DNA of 64,000 nt from Dryomyza anilis. Taxonomy: Eukaryota; Arthropoda; Insecta; Diptera; Dryomyzidae. A program made the position numbers and the translations under genes. Where the stretch lies: the NCBI GenBank assembly GCA_951804985.1, contig OX638135.1:39716002-39780001 (forward strand). Reading direction: 5' to 3'. The notes under the pieces were generated by a model. That model had not been told where the DNA came from. It did not search any database and was given only the letters and a program-made list of their open reading frames with translations. Positions 10,500-20,721 of this stretch are shown piece by piece (position 1 is the stretch's first letter; the number at the start of each line of letters is the position of its first letter).

Positions 10500-10990
10500 T
10501 TTAAATGAAGGTGTGGTCGCTTTGCTCTTGGCTCTTCTGCATCAGTAAGATCGGTTTTACTAATTTGTTTTACATGATTTATGTTACGCCGATATCTTTT
10601 TCAGATACCGATTCAACGACTACCTCAGCTCTTCTCTTTTCGATAACTTTATGTATATCTGGTGTGAACGGTGATGCCAATTTGTTTGTAGATATATTGC
10701 GTTTGATAAGAACTTTATCACCAACTTCAATATTATTTTCTTTTGCATGTCTCCTTACATCCCCATACTCTTTCTCATTTTCTTTCTTTTCTTTATCACG
10801 TTCTACTAATTCTTCATATTTTTCTGAGGTCTGTTTACACCTGGTAATTTGTCACGGATATTTCTTCCAAATAAAAGTTCTGCAAGCGTCTTTAATGTTT
10901 GTTGAATGTTGTGTAGATCTCTACATCAGCAAATACGTTTGTAAATCACCCAACCAATTTCCATTTGTATTCTGTGATATTAACAATCGT
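10500..10990 (-). pseudogene. Gypsy integrase C-terminal region, decayed
   Basis: Minus-strand remnants of the segment after the integrase core can be followed with frame changes: a VGDKVLIKRN-like block, then SPFTPDIHKVIEKRRAEVVVES, the chromatin-proximal tail seen in mag-type integrases. The opposite strand has a 168-codon open frame (10505-11011) rich in Ser/Phe/Leu, which I treat as antisense by-product. Confidence 0.6.
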
Positions 10991-11404
10991 TTAAGTAACG
11001 ATCGATTTTGACGTTCGACTTTTCCATTCATTTGTGGCCAATAAGGTGTAATATTTTTTAATTACAAAAATTTTGAATTCTTTACTGATGAATTGACCAC
11101 CGTTGTCAGCAGTAATAGATAACGGCAATCCGAATCGCGCGAACATAACTTTCAATCTTTGAATTGTTTCTTTGGAGTCAATCTTCTTCATAATTTCGAC
11201 TTCAATATATCGGCTGTAGTAATCCACAACAACACAGAGATTATGCCGATGGTCACGGTCCCAAAAAATCAATTGCCAAATGTTGCCAGGTACCTGATGA
11301 TAATTCTTTACGCTTCATTGGTTCAGGAGGTGCCGGTGCTGATACTACGTACATCCTAAACATTTCCTTATATACTGCTCCGCATGTTGATCAATTTTAG
11401 GCCA
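10991..11404 (-). pseudogene. Gypsy integrase catalytic core
   Basis: Reads CVVVDYYSRYIEVEIMKKID (first catalytic Asp in VVDYYS), then RFGLPLSITADNGGQFISKEF (second Asp in DNGGQF). The Glu region is shifted into another frame (NEWKSR corresponds to the NG-VER block). Integrase inserts the element's cDNA into chromosomes. A frameshift separates it from the zinc-binding domain at 11405-11650. Confidence 0.85.
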
Positions 11405-11650
11405 TCATACCTTAGATCGCAATCGTCTCTTCATTACTGTCATGCCGGGATGACCTTCGTGCGCTAATTTGTGTACTTGCTCTCGTAAACTTTCTGGAAT
11501 TACAATACGATTTCCACGTAGAAGTATCTCGCCAGCCATACATAATAGTTTGTATGATGCTGCTATCTCAGACCATTTGTATTCATAAATACCTATTTTT
11601 ACTGCATTTATCTCATTGTCGTTTGAAGATATATTTTGTATTTCATACAA
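11405..11650 (-). pseudogene. Gypsy integrase N-terminal zinc-binding region
   Basis: Contains GEILLRGNRIVIPESLREQVHKLAHEGHPGMTVMKRRLRSKV in pieces: the two His residues (KLAHEGH) of the HHCC zinc finger are visible; the Cys pair lies beyond the frame break near 11400. It follows the RNase H on the same strand, the usual Ty3/Gypsy order. Confidence 0.8.
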
Positions 11651-11658
11651 TTTTACAG

Positions 11659-12291
11659 CTACTGTTCAGCGTCCTCATCAAATGTATATGCATTTGTTTC
11701 AACTGCCAATCTAGATAGTGGATCTGCAATATTTGTTTTCCCAGGCTTGTAAATTAGTTTGAAATTATATGATTGTAAACGCAGTACCCAGCTTTCAATT
11801 CGAACACATGGCTTCGATTTGGGACCAAAAATTACTTCTAGTGGTTTGTGATCTGTTATTAATTCAAATGACCGTCCAAAGAGGTAATAGTGAAACCTGT
11901 CCACAGCTCATACTAATGCCAATGCTTCCTTTTCGGTTTGAGCATATCTTTTTTCAACATCAGATAAACTCTTGCTAGCATATGATATGATTCGTGATCC
12001 TTCAGCATTGATCTGAATTAAAACTGCGCCTAACCAAACCGGACTAGCGTCTGCAATGAGTTGTGTTTTGTCACAAACATCATAGTATCCCAACTTTAAT
12101 TCATCCGACATCATTTCTAAATTTGGAACAAATTTACCTACATAATTGACTAATCCAAGGTAACGTCGGACTTCCTCCGCTGTTTTCGGACATCTAAACG
12201 ATTTTATTGTCGTTAATTTTTCTCTATCTGGCTTTATACCGTCTGCTGAAAAGTGATGACCAAGAAAGTGCAATTCTATTACTCCATACAT
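11659..12291 (-). pseudogene. Gypsy RT connection and RNase H
   Basis: The 127-codon part (11908-12291) holds HFLGHHFSADGIKPD and RYLGLVNYVGKFVP of the RT thumb/connection and LIADASPVWLGAVL of RNase H (first Asp). The 81-codon part (11659-11904) continues with LITDHKPLEVIF and DPLSRL, the RNase H C-terminus. A stop or frame break at about 11905 divides them. RNase H removes the RNA strand during reverse transcription. Confidence 0.9.
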
Positions 12292-12919
12292 GCATTTGTC
12301 TTCATATTTAAAACATTGTGCTCTTTTAAAGAATTCAGCACTTTCTTCAATCGTATATTGTGTTCTTCTTTTGTAGACCCATATACGATGATGTCATCTA
12401 TAAAGTTAAAACATCACTCACACCCACAAAGAATTCTTTTCATTATTTTCTGAAATAATTATGGAGCACACGATATTCCAATTATTAATGTTATAAATGA
12501 TATTCGTGTTATAAATGTTGTAATCTCTCTAGATTCTTTCGATATTTCCACCTATGATAAAAACCGTTATTATTTTTTTTTATTGATTTCCAAAATTTTA
12601 TAATAAAACAAATTAAATTCAAATTAAAGTCAATAAAACGTCTAAATACAATTGTTAACTTATACAACCTGATGAAAAGCATTCTTTACATCCAACTTTG
12701 AAAAAATTTTCCTTTTCCAATATGTGACAAAAAGTCTTCTATCGTTGGAAGTGGATGATTCACTCGTTCGACTACTTCATTCGCTCTACGCATATCAATA
12801 CAAATTCGAATATCGTTCTCCTTTGGAACCACAACTACTGGAAATATCCATTTCGAAGGCTTATGCACTCTTTCAATAATATCTAGAGATAACAATTCGT
12901 CAATTTTGTTATCAACCAC
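12292..12919 (-). pseudogene. Gypsy reverse transcriptase, fingers and palm
   Basis: Fingers: PVVVVPKENDIRICIDMRRA and NHPLPTIEDFLSHIGKG (12686-12919). After a one-base frameshift comes KLDVKNAFHQ, then an intron-like 117-bp insertion (12552-12668), then VEISKESREITTFIT, a GISCAPELFQK block (with a stop) and the catalytic FIDDIIVYG at about 12380-12410. The FIDD motif itself is intact. At least three frame or stop defects make this copy inactive. Confidence 0.85.
12552..12668 (-). other. Intron-like 117-bp segment inside the RT gene
   Basis: On the minus strand the coding sequence KNAFHQ (ending CAG at 12669-12671) is interrupted by GTTGTATAAG...TTTATCATAG and resumes GTGGAAATATCG (VEIS). 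GT and AG stand at the ends, a T-rich run precedes the AG, the length is a multiple of three, it contains in-frame stops, and its removal rejoins the conserved AFHQ-VEIS block exactly. It is alternatively a small insertion with an AGGT target duplication, since that tetranucleotide is present at both edges. Confidence 0.55.
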
Positions 12920-13009
12920 AGCTTCAAGTACTACTGGTACTCTTCCCTATGGTTGTATTACTGGCTTAACAAACCTTTTAATGGACATTTCCACGACAAC
13001 ATCTTTTAT

Positions 13010-13330
13010 TTAACTCAATGGCGTTCCAGAAGTAGCAGTTTCATCAACATTGTGCACTTCACAGTTTATTGTTAATATTCCAAGTGACTCGGCGGTATCT
13101 CGTCCAATCAATAAGCGAATTTTTCTTCGCTCACCAAACTCGATTTGAGCTTCAAAAACTCCAACTATTTCGAGTGTATGGCCGCCATAGGCCTTAAATA
13201 CCTTTTCCGTATTCTTACGTTGGTCACTAGAACGTGTTGAGCTTTTAATGATTCCCATGTACTCTGATCCATTAAATTTTATTTTGATCCCGAATCAATG
13301 ACGCCTTTTAAATAATACCGCCAATTTTGC
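13010..13330 (-). pseudogene. Gypsy protease, mag-like
   Basis: An active-site-like GVIDSGS lies around 13285-13305 on the minus strand, followed after a stop by a frame at 13010-13258 with TLEIVGVFEAQIEFGERRKIRLLIGRDTAESLGIL in pieces, the flap-to-C-terminal part ending in the (G)RDTAE-LGIL block. D-S-G replaces the commoner D-T-G, as in part of the mag lineage. Confidence 0.7.
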
Positions 13331-13417
13331 ACCGAACTTCGTACTTGCTGCCACAATCAGTGATGTCAAATACATATTCATCTTTCTCTTCCGAGATAAA
13401 CCTAATCGACTCTTCTT

Positions 13418-14195
13418 TCAACTCAGTTCACTGTTCTTCTTTTCGAACTTTCTTCTGATACTGCTGACCGGATTGATCATTGAATGTGCGTTTCTTTGAC
13501 CGACAATTCCGACCGAAATGATCACGTCCGCCGCACATATTTTTCCGTAGCATATTTTTCCTTTAGCCGGGCACTTATCATCAATAGCATCGTGACCCCC
13601 TAGTCCATACCTTTGGCAACCAGTTCTCTTTCCAGTTGCAAATCGGTAATTAAAAGAAAACATGCCTTGGTGGTTTAGTCTATGGTGATTATGCGGAACA
13701 TATCGATTTGCGGAACATATCGACTTTGTATCAATTTTAGGAATTTCCAACGTTGTCCCTATCTTCACCAAAATCACATCGCGCAGCTTGTATATCCAAT
13801 CTAATCGCGAATATAGCAATACTTTCAAATTCCTCTTGCTTCATTAAGAGCAACATGTGTCGTTCATATGTATTATTTTGTTTTTGTTCTACAGCTATTT
13901 CAAATTTCGAGCGATGTGGTACATATCTTTCAACAGACCGTAATGGACCTCTATTTGTACATTCTGGGTGGCCTGGAAGTTGTTCATACACTTCTCGAGC
14001 TTTGTCACCCATATAATGCAACAACATCCGATACTTCATCTTCAATATTAATTGCCAGCAAGATGTATTTAAATGACCGAAACCATTTCTACCATAACTG
14101 CCACTGTCTTCACCGTCGGTATATTGAAACCGATTCAATCTTATTAAGCAAATACTACATACATTCACATTTAAGCGAATACTAATTTTATTCAC
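13418..14195 (-). pseudogene. Gypsy Gag with zinc-knuckle remnant
   Basis: Two overlapping minus-strand frames. The upstream one (13737-14195) carries the capsid-like core (MKYRMLLHYMGDKAREVYEQL) typical of mag-type Gags. The downstream one (13418-13828) has GCQRYGLGGHDAIDDKCPAKGKIC, a CCHC-like knuckle in which the second Cys is lost, with further Cys residues after it. A frameshift around 13740-13830 separates them. Confidence 0.75.
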
Positions 14196-14268
14196 ATTTA
14201 AGCGAATACCACTTTATTTGCATTTAAGCAAATACCAGACTTATTCACATTTAAGCGAATACCATTTT
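14158..14268 (-). repeat. Tandem ~28-bp repeats in the Gypsy leader
   Basis: Four imperfect copies of CATTTAAGCGAATAC plus a variable ~13-base spacer, located in the 5' leader or at the gag start of the mag-like element (minus sense). Confidence 0.8.
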
Positions 14269-14479
14269 ATTTTTTTAATCGATACTAATTTCGCAAAAAC
14301 AAATCTATTTATAAAAATATAGAAATTTTATAATTACGTTCCATTTCCATTTGCCAAATCAAAAGCTGCAATTCTTCGCTTCTTTCTTGCTTTAATAAAA
14401 TTTCTTGAAGAAAAAAAATTTTTTTTCTTGAACAAAAAATGTTTATTTTTTTATTTTTTGATTTAATGTTCGTCGCCAA

Positions 14480-14600
14480 TGTAGAAACACGTTAGTTCAC
14501 TTGCTCGTTTACTCTCAATTGAACGTTTATTTGATGCATTATTTCTAACATACTTGATATTACATATATAACAGTTTCACAAGTAGTGCAAGATACTACA
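14480..14600 (-). repeat. LTR of the mag-like element (5' LTR in element orientation)
   Basis: 121 bp, TG...CA ends, direct repeat of 10315-10435; followed by the GTCAG duplication at 14601-14605. Confidence 0.9.
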
Positions 14601-14606
14601 GTCAGT

Positions 14607-14840
14607 TTCAATATTAGTGAAGCTGATGACAAATAATACTTTATTGTTTAATTTAATACAGGCAGGATTTCAGTTTACTTGATTAAAAATATTAAAATAT
14701 TAAGAAAAATAGTCATTCTTAAATTAGATGTACACAAGTTTTCAAAAATCCATTGTTTAATGTGTTTTTCATCATTAATTTGAACTGGCCTTATTCAAGT
14801 GGAGAAAAATTTTATTGTATTTTTCTGAGTTTTTTAATTA
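14607..14840 (+). repeat. Inverted repeat arm (right)
   Basis: Reverse complement of 9378-9668 and directly adjacent to the right target duplication of the mag-like element. The two arms suggest a palindromic or foldback repeat that the retrotransposon entered. Confidence 0.7.
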
Positions 14841-15284
14841 AAGTAATCTTTAAATTCACATGAATTTCGGATTTTAATGTTTGGGATGGGGGCAAATTTT
14901 GGGGAAAGGTGGAAATAAATATCTTGATATTCATATTATTGATTAAAGAGCTATTTTTACTACATACTACTCACATTAAAAATTTTTCGAAAAAAAATCG
15001 TAACAATTCATATAATTCGCTCTTTTTTTAATCATATCAGGAACCCAGATAATAATTTTGAAAATTGTTATGTGGGCTTCACTTGATATGTGGGCTTCAA
15101 TACATATTTTAGATTTAAGAAATATTTAGTTGACTTTGCATCTAACGCCTACTAAGCAATAGTATTCCTAAAAATACGTTTTAAACATTTTTGTCGAATA
15201 TCCTTGAAAAAGGACTTTGGAATATTCATGAAAAACGATATCTAATGTCTAAATTCTGAGAATATATCATTTTTATTTCAGTTT
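14841..15284. other. Unassigned AT-rich stretch
   Basis: No coding signal or repeat recognised. Confidence 0.4.
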
Positions 15285-16207
15285 TAGAATAATTTTTGCC
15301 AAACTGATAAATCATTTGTAAACAGGGTGGTATTGAGACATGAACAGTGTTGTAATGAGCTCTGACTTACATTATAATATCCCGGAAACATTTTAATGTT
15401 GCCCCTTAAAATGGAGTATGTTCTACTGGAAACTTAATAATTACTACATCCAAATAAAATAAATATTTGAACCGAAACATAAATATGTTCAAAATAAAAC
15501 ATGATTTTGAACGAGCGGAATATAAATATGTTTCCAGTGAAACATGTCAGTTGTTTCAGTTCAAAAAGTAGTATGTTTGCACAGAAACATATTTAAATAT
15601 TTTTGGAAAGAAATCCTGAAAATAAAATAAAATATTGTTTTTTTATTAATTTTTATTAAAAATCTTTAAACATGCACAGTGGGAATTTATAATAATTGAA
15701 TTCATATACACATTTTTAAATGCATAAATAAATAATTCGTTTAAAACTGCAAGTACAAGTGTCAGCACCAATGAATGCACAATTGCATCAGCAACCAGAC
15801 GCTAAACCAGACGATCCTGGTTCGCTTTATATTTGGTACAGTTACAGTTGATCTCAGTACAGCACATAGCGTAGCCAAGGAATTCACGGAGGCTTTTGTA
15901 AAAAACATGCCAAATTCTGTTTTAATATCGAAACACAGATTTTTAGTTGTGGTTTTTTTCACATTAGTTTCAGAAATTATATACTGTACGATACTGTACA
16001 ATTTTATACTCTGTTACTATTTGTACTTTTTGTAACACAATTTATATATTTATTTAATTTAAAAATAACAAAATTATTACCGACGCGAAAACGTTTTCTC
16101 AACGAACAACAAAAGACACGTACGCAGAAAATGCCGATCACCGAGTGTCAACTTTGTATACAAGAAGAGAGCTGCATGAATACCTTTATTTACATTTGAA
16201 TTCATTT
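15285..16207 (+). repeat. Dispersed repeat, copy 1
   Basis: Two parts of this region match, in reverse complement and in the same relative order, the flanks of the RTE element at 56112-58683. Positions 15285-15660 correspond to 59035-58684 (landmarks GTTGCCCCTTAAAATGGAGT, GTTTCCAGTGAAACAT), and 15990-16205 to 56105-55890 (TTTGTAACACAATTTATATA, TTTGTATACAAGAAGAGAGC). No ORF. An INE-like element abuts it at 16207. It could be a non-autonomous transposon or an LTR-type remnant; the ends are not defined. Confidence 0.65.
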
Positions 16208-16415
16208 TTATACCCTACACTAAGAGTGAAAGGGTATATTCAGTTTGGTACGCCGTTTGTAACACCCAGAAGGAAGCATCTCCGGTATGGAAAAGTATAT
16301 ATATTCATGATCAGCATGACCTCCTGAGTCGATTTATCACTAGAAGAGCTAAATAAAAGAAACTCCTAATTTAGATTACTTATATATCTACGCTGTCTGT
16401 CAGTGAAAATGGTCA
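16207..16415 (+). mobile_element. INE-1/DINE-1-like Helentron 5' end, cut by assembly gap
   Basis: Nearly identical to 8357 onward (TATACCCTACACTAAGAG to the CTGAGTCGATTTA segment). It lacks the GTCY microsatellite: the sequence jumps from CGATTTA to CACTAGAAGAGC. It runs into the N run. Confidence 0.8.
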
Positions 16416-16615
16416 NNNNNNNNNNNNNNNNNNNNNNNNNNNNNNNNNNNNNNNNNNNNNNNNNNNNNNNNNNNNNNNNNNNNNNNNNNNNNNNNNNNNN
16501 NNNNNNNNNNNNNNNNNNNNNNNNNNNNNNNNNNNNNNNNNNNNNNNNNNNNNNNNNNNNNNNNNNNNNNNNNNNNNNNNNNNNNNNNNNNNNNNNNNNN
16601 NNNNNNNNNNNNNNN
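16416..16615. other. Assembly gap (200 N)
   Basis: Exactly 200 undetermined bases, probably a scaffolding gap of arbitrary size inside a repeat. Confidence 0.99.
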
Positions 16616-17600
16616 AAATACAAATTCTCAACATTTTTAAAATTTTGAAATATCTCATTTAGACTCAAAACCTTGACTTTATGTCCCTGCAAAAATTATT
16701 GAGATCACAAAACCATTTTTTTTAAAAGGTCTCAAATTTGGTAAAAGCAGTTTAAGAAGAATTTAAATATACATTGAATTATATAAGGTTAGAATAAGCC
16801 AGATCAGGATAGCAACTTTAAATACCGTCACGTTTGAATCAAGCACTGATGAAAACCCTTGATCATTGCCTGAGTGGAAATAAGGCTGTCGGATCAGACA
16901 ATGATCGCATCACGAACTAAGCATTCTAAAGCTGCAGAAAAACTTCAGGCAAGAATACTGATGATGTCAGCATCTATAAAGATACTCTAAAGAAGGAATT
17001 ATTATTATTTTAGTTGTTCTTCAAGTTCCATCAACATGCTCAAAAGTATACATAATATAAAGTGATTATTAAAACCTAAATCAATATAAATATGGGATAG
17101 TGTACCCAACCATTTAACTTAGAATTGCATTGCACACAAAATTGACAACATCAATAAGTAACAATCTAATGACTTTTTCATTATTATTTTGGCATTTATA
17201 ATCTAATAATTAACGAGAAATTAATCATGCAATTTAAAAAAAAAATATATATATATATTTATTATATATAGTCTTCATAATTCAATAATATATTTTAAAA
17301 CGGGATCTATAATTCTATGTATCCATTTATTTATTTATGGAATTGACTATTGGGTGATTTTGGGCTATACAATTTTAACCTTTTGGTGCTTTTTCTGAAA
17401 ACTATCTGGCCACACTTTTTTTCACTAGTTACTCGGTGTGCTCACTCACTGTTGTTGCATTTTCAGCAAGAGTAGTCTCATTTGGTTTTGTTATTCAAGA
17501 CATTGAATGTCTTGAAACAAAGTGTCTTGACACTACTTGACATAAAAGAAACAAATACTGCAGTGAAATCGCTGGAGAGACTCCACTATAGTAATAATGT
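16616..17600. repeat. AT-rich stretch with a TGATCA-rich repeat copy
   Basis: Positions 16785-16930 are related in reverse complement to 28790-28880 (GTTTGAATCAAGCACTGATG and TTGATCATTGCCTGAG compared with CAGGCAATGATCAGG and ATCAGTGCCTGATTCAAAAC). The rest is unassigned. A short (AT)n tract is at about 17247-17270. Confidence 0.55.
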
Positions 17601-17602
17601 GA

Positions 17603-18480
17603 ATGGAAAATGCATTAAATACTGTCGATTACAGTAGTGAATATTTTGCAGAGGGAACTTCAAATACATTTGTACATGCATGTAAACTTAGAGACTTGCC
17701 GTTAATCGCTTTGAATGAGGTCAGATCTGAGAGTAGCGTTGCCATTTTTAATAAATACTGGAATATAGCAAAGAGAGTCATTCGTAATAATAAAGACATG
17801 GCAGCAAGAAACTACTTTGGTGATTGCTCACCGTCATATATATGGAGTAAATTATTGGTGCAACAAATAAAGACAACAGATGACAGTTTCATTTTTAATA
17901 CTTTTAATAACTATGTCTAATATTACACTACAATTGGAGAGCGTGATGACTTTTTCTCCTTTAGATGTGTGGATGAGAAGGAGTTATACTGTGCATTTAA
18001 AGCATTCAAATTGAACTCGTAAAGAACTGATAAAATTCCAATAAGATTTTTAAAAATTATTTTACTATGCATTTCAAAACAGTGTACATACACCTATTTA
18101 ACACTATACTCACTACTTCCAAATTTTCATCAGTTTGGAAGCCAGCGCGAGTAGTTTCAATACAAAAAAAAATCATATTTCATGCCTTTATCAAAGGTTT
18201 GAGTGTTTCAGATTAGAGATCAAATGCTCAGTTTTTTTTTAATTCAGAGAAGTTATAGTCGCCATAACAGTCAGCCCTTCCTAGACATCATAGCACAAAA
18301 TCTTTGATATTAGACATCACTGGGGATCTCCGTAGTAATATGGATAACAAAATTACATCTGTATTAACCTTACTAGATTTTTTTAAATCTTTTGATTCTT
18401 TGAATCATAGCCTGTTGCACTGAAAACACACTTTAAGTTTTCGAATGTAGCAAGTATATATAAATGTAATACCTTATTAA
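17603..18480 (+). pseudogene. Jockey/CR1-type LINE fragment (pre-RT and RT start)
   Basis: A 105-codon frame (17603-17920) reads as the linker between endonuclease and RT (YWNIAKRVIRNNKDMAARNYF, then SPSYIWSKL). After a stop it continues FRCVDEKELYCAFKAFKLNS and KIPIRFLKI, matching the 'V..A....KS...G.DgIp..flK' fingers block. Further frameshifts follow until the segment repeated at window start (18285-18480), which includes a degenerate LDFSKAFD-like block. No catalytic motif and no 3' end. Family assignment is moderate. Confidence 0.6.
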
Positions 18481-18673
18481 ACAAGGGTTGACTGAAAAAT
18501 TTTTTTTAATAGAAACCATAGATCATCATACGTTTTTATTTTCTTAGGATATAACTAAATTTCTTTGCGAAACTAAATGTTTTTCTATTAGTGTATGGAA
18601 TATCGTGAACCTACATACATAACAAATCCTTTCGAATTCATACACTCATCAATAACTAAATGCTTAGTTATGC

Positions 18674-19178
18674 CTACACTGAGGGAAAAAAGTAATAAAA
18701 TTGAATAAAAAATCAATAAATTTAAATACTTTTCGACACGTTTTTCACCCGTAGTCTTTTTCATTTAAATTAAATACTTTTTATTTAAACTGGATGTAAA
18801 TGCTTTTTATTTAAATTTATTACGTACGTAATAAAATTTGATGTAAATACTTTTTATTTAAATTTATTACGTATGTAATAAAATTTAAAGTAAATACTTT
18901 TTATTACTTTTTATTAAAGTTATAACATTTTAATTTAAACACAATAATATTTATTTCATATAAAGAATGTTCCTAATCTTCTTTATATGAGATAAAATTA
19001 TTATTATTTTTTTTTTTTGAAATTTTTAATAAAATGAAATACTTTTTATTTAATTAAAAATTAAATACGAGCGTAATATTTTTTGTATGGAGTATTACGT
19101 TTTTTATTACAAAAGTATTTAAATCAAATTTAAATAAATTTTATTTAATTTTATTACGTCACTTTTTCCTTAGTGTAG
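18674..19178. mobile_element. MITE with ~35-bp TIRs and TA target site, copy 1
   Basis: Ends are inverted: CACTGAGGGAAAAAAGTAAT at the left and, reversed, CACTAAGGAAAAAGTGACGT at the right, each continuing AATAAAATT-AATAAA. TA stands outside both (18675-18676 and 19176-19177), the target-site type of Tc1/mariner elements. The interior is full of alternating TTTATTT/ATTACGTACGTAAT blocks that can fold. About 500 bp, no ORF. Confidence 0.7.
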
Positions 19179-19299
19179 ATTCCACCATTCTATTATAGAA
19201 GGGTATTATGATGTACGCGTGTATGTATAATTTAGAATAATTAAATTTGCACGGCGAGTGCTGGCCATTTCTCATTGTCCATTTCTGCACTTAAAAGTA

Positions 19300-19830
19300 C
19301 ACTAAGGAAAAAAGTAATAAAATTAAATAATAAAGTAATAAATTTAAATACTTTTTGACACGTTTTTCACCCGTTGTCTTTTTTATTTAAAATAAATACT
19401 TTTTATTTAAAATCAAAATAAATACTTTTTATTTAAATTTATTACGTACGTAATAAAATTTCAAGTAAATACTTTTTATTCAATTTTATTACGTAGGTAA
19501 TAAAATTTGATGTAAATATTTTGTATTACTTTTTATAAATATTAATTTAAACACAATATCATAAACATGTCAATTGGTATTTCAAAACTATTTATTTTGT
19601 GTAAAGAAGGTTAGGAAAAGATAAAATTATTATTTTTTTTTTACTTTTTTCGAAATTATTTATCACTCACGGTGGTTCTATAGGTTGGACACATGACCAC
19701 GTATTACATAATTTTTTCGTGGTTACTTTCAAAAAACAAACTTTAATAATGTTAAAAATATTTCTATAATATAATTTTTTTGAAATAATGAATTTAATTG
19801 CGTACGTAATAAAATTTTATTTTACATTTT
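19300..19830. mobile_element. MITE copy 2, right end lost
   Basis: Starts CACTAAGGAAAAAAGTAATA after a TA and follows copy 1 through the GACACGTTTTTCACCCGT landmark and the ATTACGTACGTAAT blocks. The right TIR is not found; the similarity fades about 30 bases before the calsyntenin splice donor at 19857-19862. Confidence 0.65.
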
Positions 19831-19862
19831 ATTTATGTTAGGTTTCACCCACCAACACTTAC

Positions 19863-20721
19863 CAGTCAGCACAATTTTAGCTCTTTCGACATCACCAGCT
19901 GCCTGCAGCTTGTTTTCATCACTTATGTGGATCAAGGTGACATCATCGGTTAAAGATGGCATTGTTGCCGTACTTAAATTGTGTTGATATGTCTTGTAAT
20001 CGGCCACAGTACCGATCAAAGGACTAGGTTCATTTACCATTATGTACGTTTCAACAGTTGGCAAACGCACAGAGCTCTGATTAATACACATCATCGTAGT
20101 CCGTACTTCTATGTTTCGTCTTCCAATCGTCGGATTTAGTTTTGTATTAATGTACTGTATCCTTTGCAACAGGATTTCAATGTTCTCCTTGCTTTGACCC
20201 TCAATGTAAACCTCATTGAGCTGTGTATTTGTCTGCACTTGTGAATCGGCTTCCAGCAATTTCTCCGGTGGCGGTAATAAATGCTCTGCGCAATTAGTTC
20301 CGCATTTTACATCATTTGCCGACAATATGTTATCAAGCAAGATTTTAATTTCGCTTATATCACCGGTAAAACCATGTTTTAGACGATTCTCAGCGCTCTG
20401 ATAGCATGCGCCAACTGATAAAGTAGTATTAATGCCATGAGCTGCATGTAATGGCCAGTCGTCGATCACTTCCGGATTACTGTGATGATCCTCGATAGAG
20501 CTCTCGAAACGTACGCCATCAATGTATAGTTCAATCTTGGAGCTTTGGTCAATATTAAGCACATAATGATGCCATTCATTGTCGCACACCTGTGGTATCT
20601 TCCAGCGCCATTCGGCAGGACTGAATATATTGAGATCACCTTCATTAAAATTTTTCCGTAACAACAATATGAGCCGGCAATTGCGCACAAAAAGCGCCAT
20701 ATGATGTCGATTCATTTCTGA
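19863..20721 (-). CDS. Cals: Calsyntenin exon: LNS second half and juxtamembrane region
   Basis: About 286 codons from the acceptor ATGCTCAG (just above 20717) to the donor GTAAGT at 19857-19862. Holds MNRHHMALFVRNCRLILLLR, WRWKIPQVCDNEWHHYVL, YIDGVRFE, the GFTGDISEIKILL segment and the long conserved stalk (NEVYIEGQSKENIEILLQRI to GDVERAKIVLTG). The open frame past the donor is intronic. The next exon would carry the rest of the ectodomain and the membrane span. Confidence 0.93.

Larger units (their letters stand above)
10310..14605 (-). mobile_element. Complete mag-like Ty3/Gypsy retrotransposon with 5-bp TSD
   Basis: Two 121-bp direct repeats (10315-10435 and 14480-14600), each starting TGTAGAAACACG and ending ACTACA, bound an internal region that reads on the minus strand as gag, protease, RT, RNase H, integrase. 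The five bases GTCAG stand immediately outside both ends (10310-10314 and 14601-14605), an exact target-site duplication. Very short LTRs are known for the mag lineage, and the RT motif (DMRRANE, NHPLPTIEDFL) agrees. Many frameshifts and stops show it is dead. The LTRs differ at about 11-12 positions by eye, so it is not recent. Confidence 0.9.

Noticed and set aside
10505..11011. 168-codon plus-strand open frame
   Set aside because: Lies antisense to the Gypsy integrase tail, is Ser/Phe/Leu-rich, and has no recognisable domain; reading the minus strand explains it better.
15775..16035. 86-codon plus ORF and its antisense partner
   Set aside because: No domain; they overlap the dispersed repeat shared with 55.9-59.0 kb, and neither frame is kept in that copy.
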